Positions 1-12,639 of a stretch of 64,000 bases of DNA are shown one piece after another (the stretch's first letter is position 1; every line of letters starts with the position of its first letter). Under the pieces are notes generated by a model. It made no database searches. It was given only the letters and a program-made list of their open reading frames with translations, and was not told the DNA's origin. This DNA is from Tyto alba (Eukaryota; Chordata; Aves; Strigiformes; Tytonidae), in NCBI RefSeq assembly GCF_018691265.1, contig NW_024881276.1, positions 3,038,001 through 3,102,000 of the forward strand, given 5' to 3'. The position numbers were made by a program, and so were the translations under genes.

Positions 1-790
1 TTTCCTAGATGTAAAAGCTAGAATAGATTCAATTGATGCAAAAGACAGAAATGTTGGTATTTCAGATAGATTGATTTGTCACAATGGCAAAGACGTATGG
101 TTTTTAATTTGAGTTTTTAATATCTCTACCATTTTAAACTATGGTCAGCATATTAGTTAACTTTTATTTTTAATAAAATGTCAGGCCACTGAAAGGTACA
201 GAAATGGGATTTTTTGTGGGTTTTTTGTTTGTTTGTTTTTACACTATTACACTGTGCAAATATTTTTCATTCACCTACAGAGGGGCTATTGTTGGAGTAG
301 TCTTCTTATTTGATAGTCAAATCAAATAAATAAGACCAAAACCATACGTAGAGAAAAAAAATCCTGACATTTTTTTTCTCTCCCCTAGTAGCCACGTTTG
401 TAGCCATATTTATTTTAAGTAGCCTTGGGCAAAAAGTTATGTGCCTCATTAATCTAAATCAACCTTGCAGGATTTTATGGCAACTGTTGTTGCTGTTGCC
501 ACATTATGTATGCTTTTTCCTTTTGTTCTTCAATATAGTGCTTATGAAGCTAAGGAACAATTGTCACTTCCCATTATGTGAACTAAATGTACAAGAATTG
601 ATGGGGCTTTCTACCTAATGTTGTTAGCCTGAACCTGGTTTGTTTATTTAATGAACAAAATGTCACAGTGTATCTGCATCCTCCTGACATCTGAAACAGT
701 GGCAGCTGCTGGTGGCAGATTTCCTGAAACTGGGGTGCAGAATTAACCAATTCAATTTGCATGTTATCCAAAAAAGGAGGGAGGAGGGGG

Positions 791-831
<41 letters not shown>

Positions 832-1715
832 AGGAGAGAGACAAGTCTCCCTTTTGAAAACAATCTTTTAAAAAGCACGTATTTTGTGCACAGATGTCCT
901 GAGGACTATTGTATTGTGGGGGGCAGGGAGGAGCCAGCCTAATCCTGACACATAACCTACTTCAGCGCTAGTAGATTTAGAGAAGTTCATTGAGATTCAG
1001 GGTTTAAATATGATGCCATTACCAGATAGATGCCAGGTTGGTAAATAAAAACTCTCAGCTACAGGAGCGTTTTAAAAACCAGGATTCAGTCATGTCTCCA
1101 TTCTCTTACAGTGACCTCTGTTAAAGAGGAGATGCTGATTTTGCAGCCATGTTACCTAAAGAAAAGATACATTTTATGCCTTCTCTAAGTCGGAATTTAT
1201 AGGCCTAAATAAATGGTGATCATGAACTCTTTTAGAAAGTGACAAAATCTGTGGGAATTACTGAAGACGTTCACACTCCTCAATTGCTAATCCTACTAAT
1301 ACTTGATAAATCGCAGTATTTTGGCATTAGCGCCCAGAAGCTACAGTTACCTTTTTCGCTTGGAATAGTTGGCGGCAAATAATATTTACCGGGCACAAGA
1401 ATTTTTCAGACGAAAGTAGAACCTCCTCGAGATTTGTCTGGTTTTAACAGTTCAGTGGGAAGGCGATGCTGAGTCTCCCCGGGCTCCAATCAAAGGAAGA
1501 GCAAAGGCAACCACTTGGGTTCCTTGTTTAGGGTGTTACGCGCATCCCTTGCTGCGGCCAACGCTACCGCTACTCTCCATATGCAAAGGAAAGGAAACAC
1601 AGTCTTTGGGTATATTACATGACAGTGCAGGGATCTGAACTACTTGGTAAAAGGCCCAGTTATGAGTATGTCTGGCAATTAAAAATAATTGGGAAGCAGG
1701 TTTGCCACTAACTCT
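1..1715. other. Noncoding, no gene recognised
   Basis: AT-rich unique sequence apart from the poly(A) tract. The short open frames show no recognisable domain. The 1250-1560 stretch is richer in CpG than its surroundings but has no clear function. Confidence 0.6.
791..828. repeat. Poly(A) tract (38 bp)
   Basis: Pure A-run flanked by a GGAGG-rich purine stretch. No retrotransposon body was recognised before it. Confidence 0.9.
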
Positions 1716-1719
1716 TCCA

Positions 1720-2130
1720 AGAATGCCAGTTATGATATAATGATGTTTCATTAGACATGCTGAAAGCTGTGAGCTCCGTATGGCAATGGCAATTAGGAAG
1801 GATCATAAAGAAGAAAAAAAAAAGAAGAAGAAGAAGAAACATTAAAAATATCCCAGCTAAGATTAGCATAGCATTTAATGGCCACTTCATTAGCTAATTG
1901 ATTTCTTATTAGTTACAGGGAAAAGCCCAGTTAGGGGCTCTGCACAGCTAATTAACAGCATTTACACAATTAGTCAGTTGCTCATTTTGTAACCAAACAT
2001 TCTTGGAATCAACTGTGGCTGTGATGCTCTGGGCCATTTGATTAATTTTATTTTATTTTTTGCTAATATTGGCTTAACCTTCAAATAAAAAATTCACTCC
2101 CTAGGGCCCCACCATATTTAATCACAACAT
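1720..2130. promoter_or_regulatory. Candidate conserved noncoding element, far upstream of SHOX
   Basis: Complex AT-rich sequence with closely packed homeodomain cores: TTAGCTAATTG near 1890, TTATTAGTTAC near 1908, AGCTAATTAACAG near 1948, CAATTAG near 1968, GATTAATT near 2040. Mammalian SHOX has upstream limb enhancers (CNE-2, CNE-3, CNE-5); correspondence to any of these is untested. Confidence 0.4.
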
Positions 2131-2579
2131 TATACAAACAGAAAAAGGCTACGTCACACAATCTTAGGACATGAATCGGTTCCTCTTTCTTTTATTTGCA
2201 AGTTGTTTTATTGGCCCCATGAAGTCAATAGCATTCAATAAGCAGAATCGTCTGTCTTCTCTCCTGACAGCTGAGTTTTTGCCCATCAAACATTATTATT
2301 ATTTTGCAACTGGCAAATGGAACAATGTAGGTTTGACCACAACATATTTTTTTGCTTATGTATTGGGAGAAGTATGCAGGAGGTCTGGCTGAGATATTTA
2401 TTTCTAATGCAGTTGCTTCCTACTGCAAAAGAAATGTATTTTGTAGAAAACTTGCCATTTAATAAAACGCATGCTTTCACAGTAGTTTAGATCTCAAATT
2501 AAAGGTGAATGAGGAGAATTGCATGATGTTTTAAGGGTCAGAAAGGGACAGGCTGGATTTATGCAGCACTTTGTTAGCA

Positions 2580-3320
2580 ACTCCAAGAAAATTGATGACC
2601 AAGAGCGTAATAAATAACAATAATAGCATTTAATAAAACAAACAGAAAGAAACTTGTCTGTTCATTTTCGGTTTATGGCAGCACTCCATAATCTCATAGC
2701 ACCCAATTATTATTCTGGCTAAACCCGATGTCCCTTTCGTTCCCCAGGCTCCTATGCACCAAGAGCCAAACTCTGATCTCGCTGTAGGCGGTAATGACAT
2801 CCCCCTGATGCAGGGGCTCTCCTGTGAGACGGGAGCCTTTTAGCATTGATGCATATAGGCTGTTAGCACTGTGAGAAGACGTTGCATATGTGAGCAGAAG
2901 GTCAATGTTTTCACTCGCCAGTTTTCGTCGGCACACTGGGATTCTGTATGGAATTACCATACGTTAATTAAATAAAACCAAAACCTCATGATGATCGATC
3001 AGGTCAGAGATGATGCCAAATCATCAATATAATAATTATTATGCTTTGTTTTTCTTTCATTTCACTTCTCTCTCTTTTTTTTTTTTTTTTTTTTTTCCTC
3101 TTTAATGTTTCCTCACAATAAGTGCAAAATGGGAAATTATTTTCATTTACCATTACTGTATTAATTGCAGCTAATGGAAAAACACTCTCTCAGACACATA
3201 ATGGCAATTATTCCACTTCTCCCTCCTCTTTTTTTTTTTTTTTTTTTAACTTTAATGAGAATTTATTCCATAAGTGTATTTGCAAATAGTGAACTATAAT
3301 GGATGGTCATATCAGTGTTG
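2580..3320. promoter_or_regulatory. Candidate conserved noncoding element pair
   Basis: Two AT-rich complex stretches (about 2590-3060 and 3115-3310) split by a T-run at about 3075-3097. Motifs include ACCCAATTATTATTC, ACGTTAATTAAAT, AATAATTATTATG, GTATTAATTGCAGCTAATGG and CATAATGGCAATTATTCC. Texture suggests regulatory DNA; unproven. Confidence 0.35.
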
Positions 3321-4867
3321 TATTCTTTCTTTTTATTGTGTATATAGATACTATATTTTCCTTCCTCCCACTTCGTTTCTTGTTTTGTTGATAATGCACA
3401 TCTTGCTTAGTTGCTCCAAAGGATTGTAAAAATCAAGAAAGCCTCCTAATTACATAATTTTAAAGTGGCATGTTGGTAATTTGGGACTTTTTTATTTTTC
3501 TTCTGCTGAGGAAATCTACCATATCTGGAAGCTCTTTCTAAATTCTGAACAACACCCACAATACTCATGCTGAGCTTCTTTGTGCTCCTATTAAATACAG
3601 CAGAAAAAAAAAAAAAAAACAAACATGGATCTGCGAGGCTTTACCAGATTCCAGATTACTGAATCAGTGGAAGTGAGCACTTAGGTGTCTGTGGGGTTCT
3701 GGCACTAATCTCTACAGGGTCAGACGGTGCATCAAAAGGAGAGGAGGGACTAGGGACCAGTAGCCTTGGCTCCAACTCTTTTTCTCCAGCTTTTCCTGGA
3801 GATGGGTTTCTACTGAGTTCATTCCCTTCCTGCACAGTTTCCTTCGCTGGGTTACCTGGATGTCCATTCGTGTAGCAGCTAGTCATGTATTTCAAAGGAT
3901 GACAAAGGCAGTCTGCAACTTCCACAGCTGACATCTATTATTCTCTTGGTTTTCCTCTGCAGGCATAAATGCTACCCACCTCGCTCCTCCTTTCCACTTC
4001 AGCCTGTGAACATTTCAAGCTATCTTTGCAAGATCTACCTCTCAGAAAGCAGGACAAAACAAAAGGAAATAAAATTCTGAAATTCTTCTCTGCCACCAGT
4101 ATATCTATCCTGCAGGCAGCTTCCCCTTCATGTGCTTGCACAGGATTCAGCCAACAGAAGCTGCATAGCAACACCTGACTGATGTGACTAGTTTGTCTGA
4201 AATGCAAAGGTAAAACATCATTCCTCTTCTTCTAGCCCTTCCCTGAGAGGGACAAATATATTTGCTCCGCCCATGATGGCTTACAAACCAGTCCCTTACA
4301 GAACATCTGTTAAGCTGTGTTACCCCAGTCAACAGCTCTCCACTGGGGCACTGTAAGTACAGTAGAAGCAGCTTTTCTGAATTTCAGTCTCATATGGTAA
4401 TTTTGCGAGCTGCATCACCCAAGAGTTTCTTGTTTTGTTGGTTTTGCTGCATTTGAAACACTCAGCCCATTAGAATAAACACATAATTTTTCCATCAATT
4501 CCAAAAAAAATTCCAAAATAATTCCAAAAAAATCCTTATAGGTATCTGGTAAACCTAATTTGCCCCCACCATTTCTTTTACAAATGCTTGCCTGGTTTTC
4601 CAGGAACTGGAATGTATTTCTGTTACCTGGGCTGGGTGTGATGCTCATGTCGAAGCATCATGACTACCGGCAAACACAGAAAGAGGCATTTAACAGGGGT
4701 GTCTGGGCTGGTGTTTTTAAGACAACCTGTGCAGCTCTGTCCCATTGCCCATGTGCAGAGCAGTTTTTTTGGTATTCGAATAGCAGAAATATTAAGGAGT
4801 GCAATTTGACCGCCTTATAGGGAACTTGGGAAATTAAAGTTCTATTTTTGGTTCTGTTGTATAAAGT

Positions 4868-4990
4868 GTAGAAAAATCCTGTATCTTCTCCTTGCCTCGG
4901 TTTCTCTCTCTGTAAAACGATTACAAGAAAACGCTGAATAGGCTCTCTTGAAAAGGCAGGTGAAAGTGTACATAAGACAAGGGTCTTACA
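4868..4990 (-). mobile_element. MIR-like fragment, antisense
   Basis: CTTGCCTCGGTTTCTCTCTC then TGTAAAACGATTACAAG resembles the complement of the MIR segment (gcctcagtttcctcatctgtaaaatggggataataa). It is short and degraded. Confidence 0.45.
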
Positions 4991-5904
4991 GCATTGCTGT
5001 CAACCTGTGTGTGAGGGGATCTTGGTCCCTCTTGCCATGGGCTGTCGCACACTGGCGTTAAAAGACGTGGTGCCAGCAGCTCGGAGGGTTGGATCTGTCT
5101 GCTGCTGCTGGGTAAGGCTCACACAGAGAATATTTGCCGTTGCTAGCAGTGGTCAACAAGTTGTGTTAACAGGATGCACTGTGATTATTTTTCTCCCAGT
5201 AATAGCTCTAGCTGCTCTCCAAAGAGTTGAAGGAGGAAAATTTTTTTGTTTGCTTGGTCTGATTTATTTTTTTTTTTCCCCCCAATATATTTTTGCTGAG
5301 GATTTAACATTATTTGGGAAGAACCACTTTCATGGTTTCACTTCCTGAAGCCTCCTCCTGTCCCAGTCCTTATTCCCTATTTAAAAAGAGACAGAGCAGC
5401 AGTTTTTAATGACTAAAGGGATCTATCCGTGTGTGTGACAAGTAGGGTTTGTCAGTCTTTAGGCTGCAAAATCACCCCTTCTCTGCTCTGGAGCTGGTTG
5501 TGCTATGCAGTTTCTGGAAAGAAATTACTAAACACAATTGGGAAGTTGAAACAACATTATGATAATCTCAAAATACTATAGAAAAAGTCCTGTCAGGAGA
5601 AGGAATTAGCCATTCCACAGAGCCTCTGCAATTGTCAGACCTGGGAAACTAGTATCTATCCCAAGAATCAAAAGAATCTAAACTCAATAAAGAACATGGA
5701 ACACTAACATCCCAATTGCAGGATAAAACAGAAGCTGGACAAGATATGCAGAAACTATTTCTGGACCACATAAAATATACGGAGTCAACAAATGATGCAT
5801 TAAAACTGACAGCACAAATATATGCTGACTTCCCTTCCAATGCCTCTCTTACCACACTGTCTCTCCCTGTAATTCTTTCTTTCACTCTACTGATATAATC
5901 AATG

Positions 5905-5908
5905 TATG

Positions 5909-5939
<31 letters not shown>

Positions 5940-6016
5940 CAAAACAAAACAAAAACAAACAAACAAACAAAAAAAACAAACAAACAAAAAAAAAAAAAAA
6001 ACAAAAAAAAAAAAAC
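5905..6016. repeat. (AAAAC)n / A-rich compound microsatellite
   Basis: Tandem AAAAC units grade into AAAC units and A-runs with single C interruptions, about 110 bp in all. It may be a decayed poly(A) tail, but no element was recognised 5' of it. Confidence 0.9.
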
Positions 6017-6949
6017 AGAGAAGGCAAAAAGAATCTAGGATTCAACTCTGCTTGGCAGGAAAGTCAGTGACAACCAGCAAAGCCCAGCAATTCTCAGGGA
6101 GGCACATAGAAGGTGGTATGGTATGATGTTAAGCAGATAAATAGCAGAATGAAAACAAATAAAAGTGGAAGAATGATCTTAAGGTACAAGCTGTCTGTTG
6201 TGTAGGTGAACAAACAAGGAAGAAAATTTCCTGCATGCTAAGGAAGGTCTCACTTGGAGCTGCTGTGCTGCAGACATACCTCCCAAGGAATACCCATTGC
6301 TCCAGTATGACCTGTCAGGCTGCAAAAGCAACAAGATTTCAACCTTTGGTCCTACAGAAGCTGGGCCATGAGGCTGCCTGGACACACACAAACCTTTCTG
6401 TCTTTCTGTGATTCAATATCTTCTATAGCTCCAGGAGGAGAGTGAGGGAATGGAGTCTATTTTCCAGCTATGTTTGCCTGAACTTGCGCCGTACTTTTCA
6501 GGGAGGACTTGGGCTGCCTAAATCCTAGAGGGCAACCCGGCATCCCTGCACGTGGTGTTCCCAGAGACTCCACTGAGGAGCCAGGGATCCCGCTGGTGAG
6601 CAGCCAGATGGGGAGCGTGCTTGGGAAGGAATGACCTCTGTGGACACAGTGACAAAGGAGAGAAAAAGCAGAAAAATCAAGATACCCAGAACAAAATTAA
6701 TCAAGGTGCCAGAGACCTGAGGAAAAGTCTCTGATTGCCTTCAAGGATTGCAAGGAGCCCGGTGATAAGCAAAAGGAAAGGGACTTACTCACTGATTAGT
6801 GCACACACACTCCACTTGGTATTATAAGCAGCTGAAAGGAAAATTGGTGTGACTGGAACATTAAAATCAGTGGTACAAAACTTTTTTTCTTCAAGGACTG
6901 ATCAAATTAGCATAAAAGGACAGAGAATGGCCGTCTGCATTGAAAATGG

Positions 6950-9390
6950 CATCAACTGTCTCTGAATCATTGCCAGGTGCTCTTAAATGCTTATGTGTTC
7001 CTGCTCCAAAACATAAAGCAGAAGTTGGGGGGCTGCTGGTGCCTATTACTGCTCACCAAATCACACCAGAGAGCAGGATGGCTACTTAAACACCCATCTA
7101 TCAGGTGTAGAAAAAGAAAAGCTGTGCTATCATGGAGGATTTCAGTCTGAATGACATATTTTGGAAGTTTCACGCTGCCAAGTATTAAAACACCCTCGGA
7201 ATTTTGTAAAATTATAGATGACAAATTTCTAGCTCAGAAAGGGTGGCAACCAGCACAGGACAATTTGGGATTGGGCCTCATCTTGACAGATAGAAGCTGA
7301 GCTGAGAACTAGAAGCCAGTGGTTGTTTAAACTTAGATTGACTATGTCTGTTTATGAAAACCATATAAAGTTCATACCAGTATTATATTTACTTAGAATT
7401 CCTAAGAGTCCAGTTTTACACAACTGGAATAATTAAGAGATGAGTTAGCTTGGAAGAACTGAAATGGTAAAATATGAACGACTGAGCGCTTTTAAATGTT
7501 TTATGAATTATCTAAGAACTAAAAACCTAAAGGCAAGAAAGAAGGCTTAAAACCAGGCAGGTGCATATGTGAAGAGAAAGAATGCATGGCAATTAAAAAC
7601 CAGTATATGGAAAAAAGGAAAGTGGATAGCAGTAAGGCTAAATTATGAAATTAAGAAAATTGGTAAGGGGAGAAAAAGGACACAAAGAGAAAGCTATAGC
7701 CAGCGGAATGTAAGGCAGTAGAGGAGTTTTTGAGTATCTAAAGAGTGAAAGGAATCTCAATAAAAGTGTTGTTTCACTAACTAATTAGACATGGCAGAAC
7801 TGTCAATAAGAGGCTGAAATATTCAATAAGTCTTTCTATACCCTGGCTGGAAAAAGAGAGAAGGAGAAAACAGATAGTGTGTTTAAGTCATGCAATAATG
7901 ATAAAATACATCCCCCTTCCTCTGTGACAGAAGATGGTGTTAAATTACAGATACCAAAATAGGGCCTTTTCAGATCATCATGTCCAAGAGTTTCAGGTCG
8001 TGAGCTGAGAAACATAGTGGATCATTAATGCTGAGTTTCAGTAAATTCTGGGAAACAGGAAGACTTCAGAAAAAAATACAGATGCACCCATATTCAGAAA
8101 AAGCAGAAGAAATACCTCAAATAATCAAAACTGACTGATATAACTCCCTGACAAAGTAGTGGAATAACAGATATGGGACCGGATTAATAATTATTTAAAG
8201 GAAGAAATATCATTAATAATTATTTATAGAATAATCTTGTCAGACTAGCTCAGAATAAATTTTAATGTGATTACAACATTGGTTGATAGAAGTAATAGTA
8301 TTTGCAATGTAATAAAATTCCAATGTTATTGCATATGGGACCGCACATCTTGAGTAACAAAGCAGAATGTTACAAAATCAATGTCACACATTAAATAGAC
8401 TGAAGCAGAGTTCAATGGTGCATCCAAATCTGACTGTAGACAGGGAGCCTCCATCAAGAAGCTGCATTCCTTGTTTTTTGGTTTTCTTGCTGTTTCCCCC
8501 TTTTAGCATAGCTTAAGGGTCAGGCTGACGCTCCTCACAGCTGAGACAGCAATCTGGGGACAGTCACTGATACAGAAAGAAAATGCAGAACCTGGTCAAA
8601 TGAGAAGTGTTTTGGGGTGGATGAATGTGAAATGATGGGTCTGGGAACAACACAGTGCAGGTTGACCTTCCAGGGGAGATCTGCTTGGGGAAGTAGAAAA
8701 TTTTGGAAATGGTATTTGTGGTCAGGATGAAAATCACCTGAGCACAAGCTCCCAGCACGGAACTATGGCCAGAACGGCTAAATCAGTTCCTGCCAGTATG
8801 AAAAAAGGAATAGGGAGAGGGGGTATTTCCACTGTTCTCAGTGTGCTCGTTGGGGTCGCATGTCCAGATCTGGTGCCCAAAATTCAAGAAGAATGTAAAA
8901 AAACTGTCTTGAGTTCATAGAGGAGCTCTGAGAATGATTAAAGGATGACTAATAGGAAAAGATTTAGGTAACTTCCAAGAGAGAAGGTTAAAATGACTTT
9001 GTCATAACCTGTAAGTACCTCCACAAGGAAAAGATGTAGGTAACGCAGGGTTTTTCAGACTGGCAGACAAAGGTACAGTGACTAATAAGACCAATGGCTG
9101 GAAACTGAAGTGAGGCAAATTCGGACCAGAAAAAAAGGTGCATATTCTTAACAGCAAGGGCAAATAATAATTTGGAATGATTTACTCAGAATTGTGCTGG
9201 ATTCTCCATTAACGGAGATTTTTAAATCAAAACGAAACACTTTTTAAAAAGAGCCTCTCTGCTGCAAGCACTGCTTTTAATCTTGAAGCATGAATTAATA
9301 GAGGGAAGTTCTAGGGGCTCGATTATATGGAAAGTAGTGAGACAATCACAACAGTCCCTCTTGGCTCTAAAACTGGTCAGTTTAGGAACA
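6950..9390 (+). mobile_element. Old, degenerate CR1 LINE, sense orientation
   Basis: The 3' part is diagnostic: TGTCCAGATCTGGTGCCCAA at about 8861, then GAAACTGAAGTGAGGCAAAT, AGAAAAAAAGGTGCATATTC, AACAGCAAGGGCAAATAAT, TGGATTCTCCATTAACGGAG and TTTTTAAATCAAAACGAAAC, the standard order of CR1/L3-type 3' ends. It ends with a degraded 'gtccctcttggctctaaaac' near 9380. The 5' part (about 7130-7180, ATCATGGAGGATTTCAGTC...ATTTTGG) resembles the endonuclease-domain stretch (MGDFN...ILW). Everything between is weaker and could include other insertions. All reading frames are broken. Non-functional. Confidence 0.6.
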
Positions 9391-9394
9391 TACA

Positions 9395-12300
9395 TCAATC
9401 ACGGGTTTGTATGTTTGTTTGTATAACACTTTGAGAATTTCATTTTGGTTTTGTGATGAAATTTGGTTTCCTACATATTCGCAGGATTCCAGGTGTCAGG
9501 GCTTTAAAAACCACAGTGCAACAAAAGCAAATATAATTATTTTCAGAAGAAGAAATACTAGGATGAGATTCTGTTTTAAAAACAGCAATCAAGAGATGAA
9601 GCACTTGTTAGGGCTTTTCATTTTACAATTTTATTAGTTCAGACCCCTTAGGAATGAATATTCCTCATTGGCCTGATAAAAATTTGTAGCAACAAAGTTA
9701 ATAAAATGTCTTGTCACCTGACAAATCTAGTAGGAAGTATTTTTAAAAATATCTTTTACTAAGTAATCCCCCAAGCCCTTATGACATAGTCAAAGAGTTA
9801 ACTTTAAATAGTCTGAAGTAGTGAACTGTCATCCTCTGTACTAAAAGATGACCCATTAGCCTTCAGAAGAAAGTGAGGAAAAAGCTGAGAAAATGGTTGT
9901 TGAGAAATTGAATGACAAGAGAAACTCTGTGCCTCCTGTTCTCTGAATCTATAAATTATTTTTCTATAAACCTCTTGGCTTTCACCAGTACTTACTAGAC
10001 AAAGTATCTCCTAATTTTAATGCAGTCACCGAAGGCCAGATACTACTGTCAGATTCATGTTATCTACCTCCAGAATTTGCCTTAAATTAAGTCAGTCCTC
10101 TCTCTTGGAGTTTACACCCAAGTGCCTTTACCATCGATGGCAGGTGATACCACATTCCAGCATGAGAATCGTCCCCTCCCTGCTCTGACAGATATTAAGG
10201 ACCTGTGTAGTTGAGATCTTTGTGAAAGAGTCTTGGTCATGTGCTACAGCTAAAAAGTTGGTGTACAGAATAGCCCAAACCAGGGTGGCTGCTTGCCTTT
10301 CAACAAGCATGGTGTTTTCTTTAAAGTAAATGTATTAGTGGCTGATCTCTTTGGTCTCTGCCCACAGGTATACTCTTTCCAGTGAGGAAATGGACCAGAA
10401 TATTTTTGGATGTTTTCGGAAGAGCTGGCTAAGCAGCTCAATTCATGTTTTGAAGCAAGCTCTAAGTACTATTTAAATAACTTTTAATGCGTCGCTTTTT
10501 TTGAAAGGAGGAGGAATGTCTACCCTTTCCAAACATTACTGTGAGCCTGCACACCCATATTTACATGCACGGTTCCTCCAAAATTGCAGTCACGCTGGGT
10601 CACTCGATGTATCACCAGCCCCAGGCTGATGGCAGAGCTCTGCACTGCAGAGACGAGTTGTGTGAATGCCAACGGTACTTAGAGCGCTTGTGCTTCCCCA
10701 AAAAAGTGGGCCCTAAAGGACATGGCTCCCTACATCTCGCCTTGCACGTGGCACAACGAAACACGGTGAATAGAGGGTTTATGACATATTGGTCTAGAAA
10801 AGACTTTCCTCTAGATGTGTTTGTATTTTTACCAGCCTTCACTGGCAAGCACTACTTTCCAGCTGGGGTTGTGCTGCTCTCGCAGCTCATGCACAGAGGA
10901 GTCCCCCAGCAATTTTCAACCCGATCTGAAAATTTCTCCCTTGCAAAAAGAAGGATCTGGCTGAAGAATACTGAAGTATTTCAGCTCTGATGCTATGTAT
11001 ACATTTTCTTTTTCTGAAGATCACTTTCCTTTATTTTGTGCTGCACTGTAGTGACTCATGTGCATCCAATATTCTTCATTCATTTTTTTTTGTAATACAC
11101 AAGTGATTGTGTAATTAACTTGACAACATCTGGGAGAAAAAAAAAAATATACCGAGAAAAAAAGTTGCAAATGGGAAATAACCATGAGCATGAGATCATC
11201 TCTATATCACTGCAAACTTTTATTAATGTTTGACTCAAAGGGATCATTTTCTCTAGACTCCTTGGAATCCACTTCTTCATTTTCATCGACATTCTGGCAA
11301 TATATTAAACGTTCTCATGCATTTAATTCTAAAGTTTGCTGTTTTCTTTTTCCCCTTGGTTTGTGACTCTTTCTTAAAGTAGAAGAGCAGATTCTTTGTC
11401 CTTTCACCTCTGTACAGAGCGTCTCGAATGTGACACTTGGGTGCATTCACTGGGGCTTGGCATCATTCTCAGCAGGTGCAGAGCAGTGCTCCCAGCTCCC
11501 TCCCACATCTGTTCCTCCCTGGGTGGAAAGAAGAATAGGACAAGACATTTTGAGACAGGGTGGGGCACACCTGTGCTTGGCTAGCCCTCAGCTGGCAATG
11601 GATTTCTTATAGTCTGAAGCCATCTGGTAAAAATTAGAGTTGTCCCTCCTTGGATGCAGGAGGGGATCTGTGTCAAGAGGTCCAGATTTTGTGTTATATT
11701 GAATTATATGATTTGATGGTTGATGGAGATCATCATAAGAAGAAAGGGGAGACACAACATGTCCTAGGGTAGCATAAAGTTTTGATTTGCGTCAGTTTGG
11801 GATGGCCACTTCACTCTCCAGTGGTGAAATCATGGTAAAGTTATGAAGCTCATCTCTACCAAGTGTTTCTACCATATGAGGACATGTTTTGCCCATGCCA
11901 CAATCTCAGAAAAGACACTAATTTATTTTTCTAATGAGGTGTTGAAATTTCTCCTTGTATATTCTGTATCTCTGTAGATAGAGCCCTGCTCTCATGATTA
12001 ACAAGGCTGTGTCAACATATGAAAATCTGCTTTGCTACATAATCAAACACATTTGTTGGCCATTCGAATGGATGAGGAGTTCAGAGCTTTTTGATAGAAA
12101 GGCATACTACGTGCTTTGGAGCATGGAGGAGATAGTGGGGCCTGCGCTTTTCCACAACGTCTCTGCTGACTCCAGCAGCCCGCTCAGCTTTGAATTATCC
12201 AGCCCCAGACCCTCATCGAGCATCAAATGGCCTCTCCAGCTGCCTCTGGAAATTCCTGGACCTCTCTGGCTTTACGCACACTTCTGCCATCCTTGCCAGG

Positions 12301-12635
12301 AGCAAGGCCTCGAGGGAGACGTGGGGGGAGCTTCAAGGGGCATGGGCGCGTCTTGGCACAGCCACGGGCAGACCCCAGCAGAGCCCCCCCTGCCCCAGGA
12401 ACTGACCCTGCTGCTGCCTTTGCTCAGCGGTGTCTATGTGTTCTGCAAGGCAGAGGGCAGCTGTTTGCGACAAAAGCTGTGGCTGGTGCTGCATCCTTCT
12501 GTTGTACCCAAAGGATGCAGGTTTGTTTTTGTTTTTTTTTTTTTCTTCCTGAGCCCCTGCCTGCAAGGACAGATCTAAAAACGGACAGGCTCCAAGATGC
12601 TGTAACAAGACTGGAAACTAGGAGGTTTTCCTACT
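9395..12635. other. Noncoding, no gene recognised
   Basis: Unique sequence between two CR1 copies. It contains two longer + strand open frames (10541-10990, 149 codons; 11994-12578, 194 codons) without recognisable domains or supporting splice context; they look like chance frames. Confidence 0.5.
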
Positions 12636-12639
12636 TAAC

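Larger units (their letters stand above)
3325..6945. other. Noncoding, no gene recognised
   Basis: Unique sequence of mixed composition holding the MIR-like fragment at 4868-4990 and the (AAAAC)n tract at 5905-6016. No exon with protein similarity was seen on either strand. Confidence 0.55.

Noticed and set aside
10541..10990. 149-codon open frame, + strand
   Set aside because: No domain, no splice or promoter context, and composition like the surrounding noncoding DNA. A BLASTP hit in other birds would reverse this.
11994..12578. 194-codon open frame, + strand
   Set aside because: Unrecognisable sequence running into a T-rich tract next to a CR1 fragment; probably chance.
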